Part shown: positions 57,511 to 64,000 of the stretch, piece by piece
Numbering within the stretch: position 1 is the first letter of the stretch
How the letters are laid out: each line of letters opens with the position of its first letter
Assembly (NCBI GenBank): GCA_018398815.1
Contig: CM031614.1
Span: 57,088,149 to 57,152,148 of the forward strand
Source: Conus ventricosus
Taxonomy: Eukaryota > Mollusca > Gastropoda > Neogastropoda > Conidae
DNA: 64,000 bases
Reading direction: 5' to 3'
Translations under genes and position numbers: made by a program
Notes under the pieces: model-generated
The model's input: only the letters and a program-made list of their open reading frames with translations
What the model was told of the DNA's origin: nothing
The model's database searches: none

Positions 57511-58845
57511 ATGGAGGTGGTTGATATGAAATGATTCTCAAGTTTAGTTTTCTTTGAACGAATGTCTTAGATGGAGCGTTTTGTAACACCAAGACCTTTT
57601 CACAGAATCCATTCTCTTGCTCTAAACGAACATTTCCACTAACCTCGTGGACAGAAACATTATAACCTTTTTTCAACCTTAGTCCTCTTCTTTTTCTCAA
57701 AAAACAAATTGCTTGTTTCTAGCTGTGACAGATTCTCCCTTGTTTGTAGGAATCATCAATGTCAATGCGCCCACCCCTTTCCCGTCCCCTGAAAACTGCT
57801 GCCACCAACACAAATTTCCATCGGGTCATCGCTAAACGTCCATCTGGTAAAGGTATCAAACCTAATTTGATCCTTTGCCCGATCCAGTTTTTAACATGGC
57901 TCAACGGTTTATTGACGGCGAATTAATATCACTCATGATGTCTGTCACGGACAAAAAAAAAAGAAAAACCGAATTCGTGGTCAGTTGCCAGCCAGTCCAA
58001 CTGGACATAAGTCCAAACTCAAACATCCTGGTTTCCAGGCAGACGACTTCATGTGTCGTGTCAGCCAATTAGGAGGCGAATAGGCTATTTTTAGTCCTCC
58101 ACGGAGACGGCACTGTCCAGCAGAGAGACTGAGTGGCTTGACCGACGTCTCAATAGGTCTGTCCAGACGGATCTCGGCGTCTGGGTCAGACTGATGCAGC
58201 TAATTTCAGTTAAGCCAGACGTCGCCAGTTGAAGTAGGAAGGGGGAAGGTATTGTGTGGTGGGGGTGAAATCAAGCTAATTAATTAAATGACCCATTGAC
58301 CACCACAGAGAGCAAGGCCGGTAGATGTGACTTTGACGATTTGCATGTCCAATGGAATTAGAGGGGAGGTAACCTCGGTACAAGGCGGGAAAAATTCTGA
58401 CCAATGGTACTCACCCTTTTGACAGATAGGAACGGGATAAGAAAGCTAGGGGAGTGAGAGAACGGGAGAGGAGAAAAAAAGAAGAGACACAGAGAGAGAG
58501 AGAGGTTCTGGGAGTAGGCTCTGCATGAGAGAAAAGCAGAGAGATGAGAGGAGGAGTGAAGAGAACCGAGTTGAAGCATTAGCACCATATAGAGTCTGCA
58601 GAGGAAGGACTAAGGAGAGATGTTGAGAGAGAAAGAGAGTTGCTAATTGATGAAGAGAAAAAGAAAAAAAAAGAAAAAAAAGAAAGCAACCATGTCCATT
58701 TGATAGAGCAGACTAGAAGAGAGAGAGGAGAGAGTGCAATGCGTTAGTGCAGGAAGGAAGGAAGGAGAACAGATCAATGTCTGGTAGTCACTGTTCAATC
58801 TGAACCGGGGTTCGACCTCATACCTGGCAGCGCCACTTTCATCAG
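57511..58845. other. Globin intron, no gene seen
   Basis: Purine-rich GA/AAAAG stretches at 58440-58740. No protein or RNA signature recognised. Confidence 0.5.
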
Positions 58846-58990
58846 CAGTCCAACCTGACCAGCGCCAGCGGTCTAACGTGACCAGTGTCAGCAGTCCAAC
58901 CTGACCAGCGCCAGTGGTCTAACCTGACCAGTGCCAGCAGTCCAACCTGACCAGTCCCAGCAGTCCAACCTGACCAGTGCCAGCAGTTGT
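58846..58990. repeat. ~24-bp tandem repeat
   Basis: About six copies of CAGCAGTCCAACCTGACCAG with GTGC or CGC spacers. CAG-C-GTCTAACCTGACC variants alternate in the first half. Confidence 0.85.
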
Positions 58991-60020
58991 GTCGTGACTG
59001 GTGTTTGTGAAAGTGACAGTGAAAAGAAAAGAAAAAAAAAAGAAGAAAAGGAAAGACAGTGATTCGTAAATAGTTTAAGATCACCTGGCCAGGTAAAGTA
59101 GAAATCTATTTATACCCGGGTTAGTTATGATGATTTAGATAAATGGTTTTGTGAAGTTCAAGGAAAGAGAGAATGTTTTATGTTGTTTGACTCCGTGCGC
59201 ATTGATGTTTTCTTCCATGATTATGTGTAGTAAAGTTATAGACTTTACTAGTGGTTTGATTTGACGAATGCATGATATATGAATGAGATTGTAAGCAAGC
59301 TGTGAGTGTGTTTGGGCTGTGCGCTAGTCCTTCCTCCACTGACGTACCCCGAGGTTGACAATGTCATTTTCAGATTGTAAACCTCGTAGAAAAACAATTA
59401 TTTTGTTTTGTTGTGTATTGTATGCACAGTCAGACAGGGAAAAAAAAGCATGAATCGGCAGCCCTTTCCTACATTAGGTATGAACACTCATACACATGCA
59501 TGTCCCTGCCCCAGCTCGTCGTCTTCTCCCAGTCCCTGACTATCGTGAACGGGAAGATCGACTGTCCAGTCAGACCTTGTAGAATCGACCATAATCTACA
59601 TGGGAGATAATCTGTTAGAGCTCGCGTCCAGAGAGTGTGACCCCGCCTTTTTCATTCGACAGATGCCACTGGTTGGCACGCCCAAAGCACTTTATCCCCA
59701 TCAGCCAGCTTAGCAGTTTAACCAGAGAGAGAAAATGCCTAAAAGCATGGGAGTGAAACGATGCGTCTGTAATGCAGAGTCTCTATCCCGATCGTAATCC
59801 TGGCGTGCGCTTCAAATCAAGTATGTGACGCCCATTGTCAGAACTGCTGGAAGGACATCAGAGAGAATAGCTGTAGCAGTTCTGTGTAAGAGACACGTCA
59901 AAGGACCTGACTGCCGTGGACTGCCATGATGTGGGGGATGCTCAGTGTGTAAGACAGCGATCCACTCGCCTCACAGTGACCCGCAGTAGTTATGTCCCCT
60001 CTTCTTTTACGAATTCCACC

Positions 60021-60085
<65 letters not shown>

Positions 60086-60336
60086 GGACCAAATCCACTT
60101 TCATACCTCAATAATTATTTGAAGTGTGGTTTCTTTTATTCCTTCTGGCTAAAGGGAAATAACCGTGCATACTTCACATGTTTACATGGACAACAGCACA
60201 CGGCTTTAAAGGATAGTCCGGCTGCACTGAATCTGACTGGGAGCGACAAGAGTTCAGTGAAGACGACTCAGAGCATCGGCACTGTAAGCCTCTTTATTCT
60301 CCATGTCATGTACCACTCACAGTGAAACATGTTTTT
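58991..60336. other. Globin intron with GA microsatellite
   Basis: GA repeats at about 60025-60082. Otherwise nothing recognised. Confidence 0.5.
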
Positions 60337-60645
60337 TAGAGCGTCGCGACTTGCATGATGTGAGACATAAACACTTCACAGCAGACTCCATGAAAACCTT
60401 GTTCAGGGATGTTCCACCTGATGTGATCTTTGATTTTCAGAAAGAGATCAACATTTTTCATCTGATCTAAGATTTTACGGAAGAAAGATCTTTAACGCAA
60501 TTTCCCATGTGTTTTTAGGTGTATTTTAAAGAAATGTTTGAACGAGTTCTTTTTCTTTTAATGATTTGAGTTGACTTCAACGTAGTTACAGCCCTGATAT
60601 GGCCCTTTGCGGTCGGCTGGGCTATAAGCAACATTATCTCTATCT
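60337..60645 (+). mobile_element. 5'-truncated LINE 3' end (tail family)
   Basis: GCATGATGTGAGACATAAAC, AGCAGACTCCATGAAAACC, AAAGAGATCAACATTTTTCA and the tail TTGCGGTCGGCTGGGCTATA align to the reverse complement of 53178-53460. This is therefore the 3' end of the same LINE family in the opposite orientation. Confidence 0.85.
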
Positions 60646-61256
60646 CCCGCCCCTTTCTGTCTCACCCCATCTTCAATTAAAGTAACTTTTCTCTTTGATA
60701 ATCTGGCGCTTGTTTCTACATGAGGAATTTTCATACCAAAATAAACTTAGAACACACCAGTCCAAACACTTAGACTAGTGAGAGTACCTCCTGCCTCCAT
60801 GATTATTTGGCTAAGGTGCAGATGTCAAAGATAACAAGTAAACGGATGTGACGTATGTTTTCAGGGTAGGCCATTCTGAGAAACCGAGGCAATATTGAGG
60901 ACATATTGAAAAAGAGATCTAGAGCAATATTTTTTTTTTCATTATTTGTTATTCTTTCTTCTCCTCCTCCTCTTCCTCCTCCTCCTCCTTGTTCTTCTTC
61001 TTCCTCCTCTTCTTCTTCTTTGTTTGCTTTTTGTTTTGTTTTTTGTCTTCTTTTCTTGTGTTTTGCTTTGTTTTGGCGTCCTGATCATTAAAGGCGTTTC
61101 TATACCAAGCGGGATGAAAGCACTTGTTTGGACAGGTTAGTATTTGTAAAAATGAAAAAATATATAAATAAATAAATAAATTAAAAAAATAAAATAAAAT
61201 TCGGAAGGGAAAACCCTTTGTCACGTACTTCTCACGTTGCTTCCGCCTGCTTTCAG
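60646..61256. other. End of globin intron
   Basis: TCC/TTC-rich tract (60955-61020) and AAAT repeats (61160-61200) ahead of the acceptor. Nothing else seen. Confidence 0.5.
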
Positions 61257-61361
61257 GTGATGTCACTTTGGACAAGTCCGGCCGTTCTGAGACACCAAGC
61301 GCTTCGAGTATCTGATGCACGAACTGGGCGACCGGCACGCCGAGAGGAACGTGCGCGTCGA
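61257..61361 (+). CDS. Globin second exon (helices E-F), frame-disturbed
   Basis: After a TTTCAG acceptor the sequence resumes at the E11 Val (GTG ATG), runs through a TLDK-like stretch and then reads DTKRFEYLMHELGDRHAERN. The LxELGxRH pattern is the F helix with proximal His at 61336-61338. One or two single-base gaps are needed between 61263 and 61290 to link the two parts. The exon probably ends before GTGATG at 61362. Helices G and H are not found. They may be in the 100-N gap 40 bases downstream or beyond the window. The junction HVDK|VM with the exon at 52348 agrees in phase and helix register. Confidence 0.72.
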
Positions 61362-61400
61362 GTGATGATCCCCTTGTGACAAGGTCCTGTGCTCATGAGG

Positions 61401-61500
61401 NNNNNNNNNNNNNNNNNNNNNNNNNNNNNNNNNNNNNNNNNNNNNNNNNNNNNNNNNNNNNNNNNNNNNNNNNNNNNNNNNNNNNNNNNNNNNNNNNNNN
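61401..61500. other. Assembly gap (100 N)
   Basis: Exactly 100 N, the conventional size for a gap of unknown length. It lies 40 bases after the globin second exon. Confidence 0.99.

Positions 61501-64000
<2,500 letters not shown>

Larger units (their letters stand above)
52774..61256 (+). other. Globin intron at E11.0 (8.5 kb)
   Basis: Inferred from the two globin exons. It contains an RNase H LINE, two further LINE tails, a tRNA-derived SINE, CAAA/CCAA-rich tracts and GA microsatellites. No further globin exon was recognised inside. Confidence 0.65.

Noticed and set aside
57875..58072. Candidate missing globin exon
   Set aside because: Translation shows no G or H helix pattern.

Overview
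This is a eukaryotic genomic window. It has spliced genes with GT-AG introns, very abundant TG/CT/poly-C microsatellites, long minisatellites, and DIRS, BEL/Pao, LINE and SINE retroelements. The gene and element content (single alpha-adaptin, a globin X/neuroglobin-like globin, a LINE with a PHD-finger ORF1, DIRS and BEL/Pao together) suits a lophotrochozoan, probably a mollusc. That placement is an inference, not proof. A run of N at 61401-61500 marks a scaffold gap. Several single-base indels in otherwise conserved exons point to uncorrected sequencing errors.

Layout. (1) 1-30385, plus strand: the 3' half of the AP-2 complex alpha subunit (alpha-adaptin) gene. Twelve coding exons run from the end of the trunk through the hinge and ear to the stop codon at 23251-23253, followed by a putative long 3' UTR with a poly(A) signal at 30360. 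Its introns are crowded with minisatellites, several of which copy exon-intron junctions. One intron (15889-16354) has U12-type AT-AG signals. The large intron 3239-12025 carries a DIRS retrotransposon (3624-10408), itself interrupted by a small hAT-like DNA transposon (5931-7073). (2) 31413-35690: a 4.3 kb minisatellite of 45/48-bp units. (3) 37040-41140, minus strand: a CR1/L2-like LINE with a PHD-finger ORF1. (4) 43284-43995: a diverged ~90-100 bp tandem repeat. (5) 44157-50494: a complete BEL/Pao LTR retrotransposon with near-identical LTRs and a 5-bp target duplication, next to an old LINE fragment (50540-51510). (6) 52348-61361, plus strand: two exons of a globin with a myristoylation-like N terminus and an intron at helix position E11.0. 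The ~8.5 kb intron holds a 5'-truncated LINE with RNase H (53177-55500), a tRNA-derived SINE and LINE tail copies. The gene runs into the assembly gap. (7) 61501-64000: simple-sequence-rich DNA with no gene recognised.

The two host genes are unrelated in function: clathrin-mediated endocytosis and haem binding. The strongest observations are the minisatellites that multiply splice junctions of the alpha-adaptin gene (about 30 copies of one 3' splice site), the U12-type intron, the split membrane-type globin, and the nested DIRS/hAT insertion with its internal complementary region intact.
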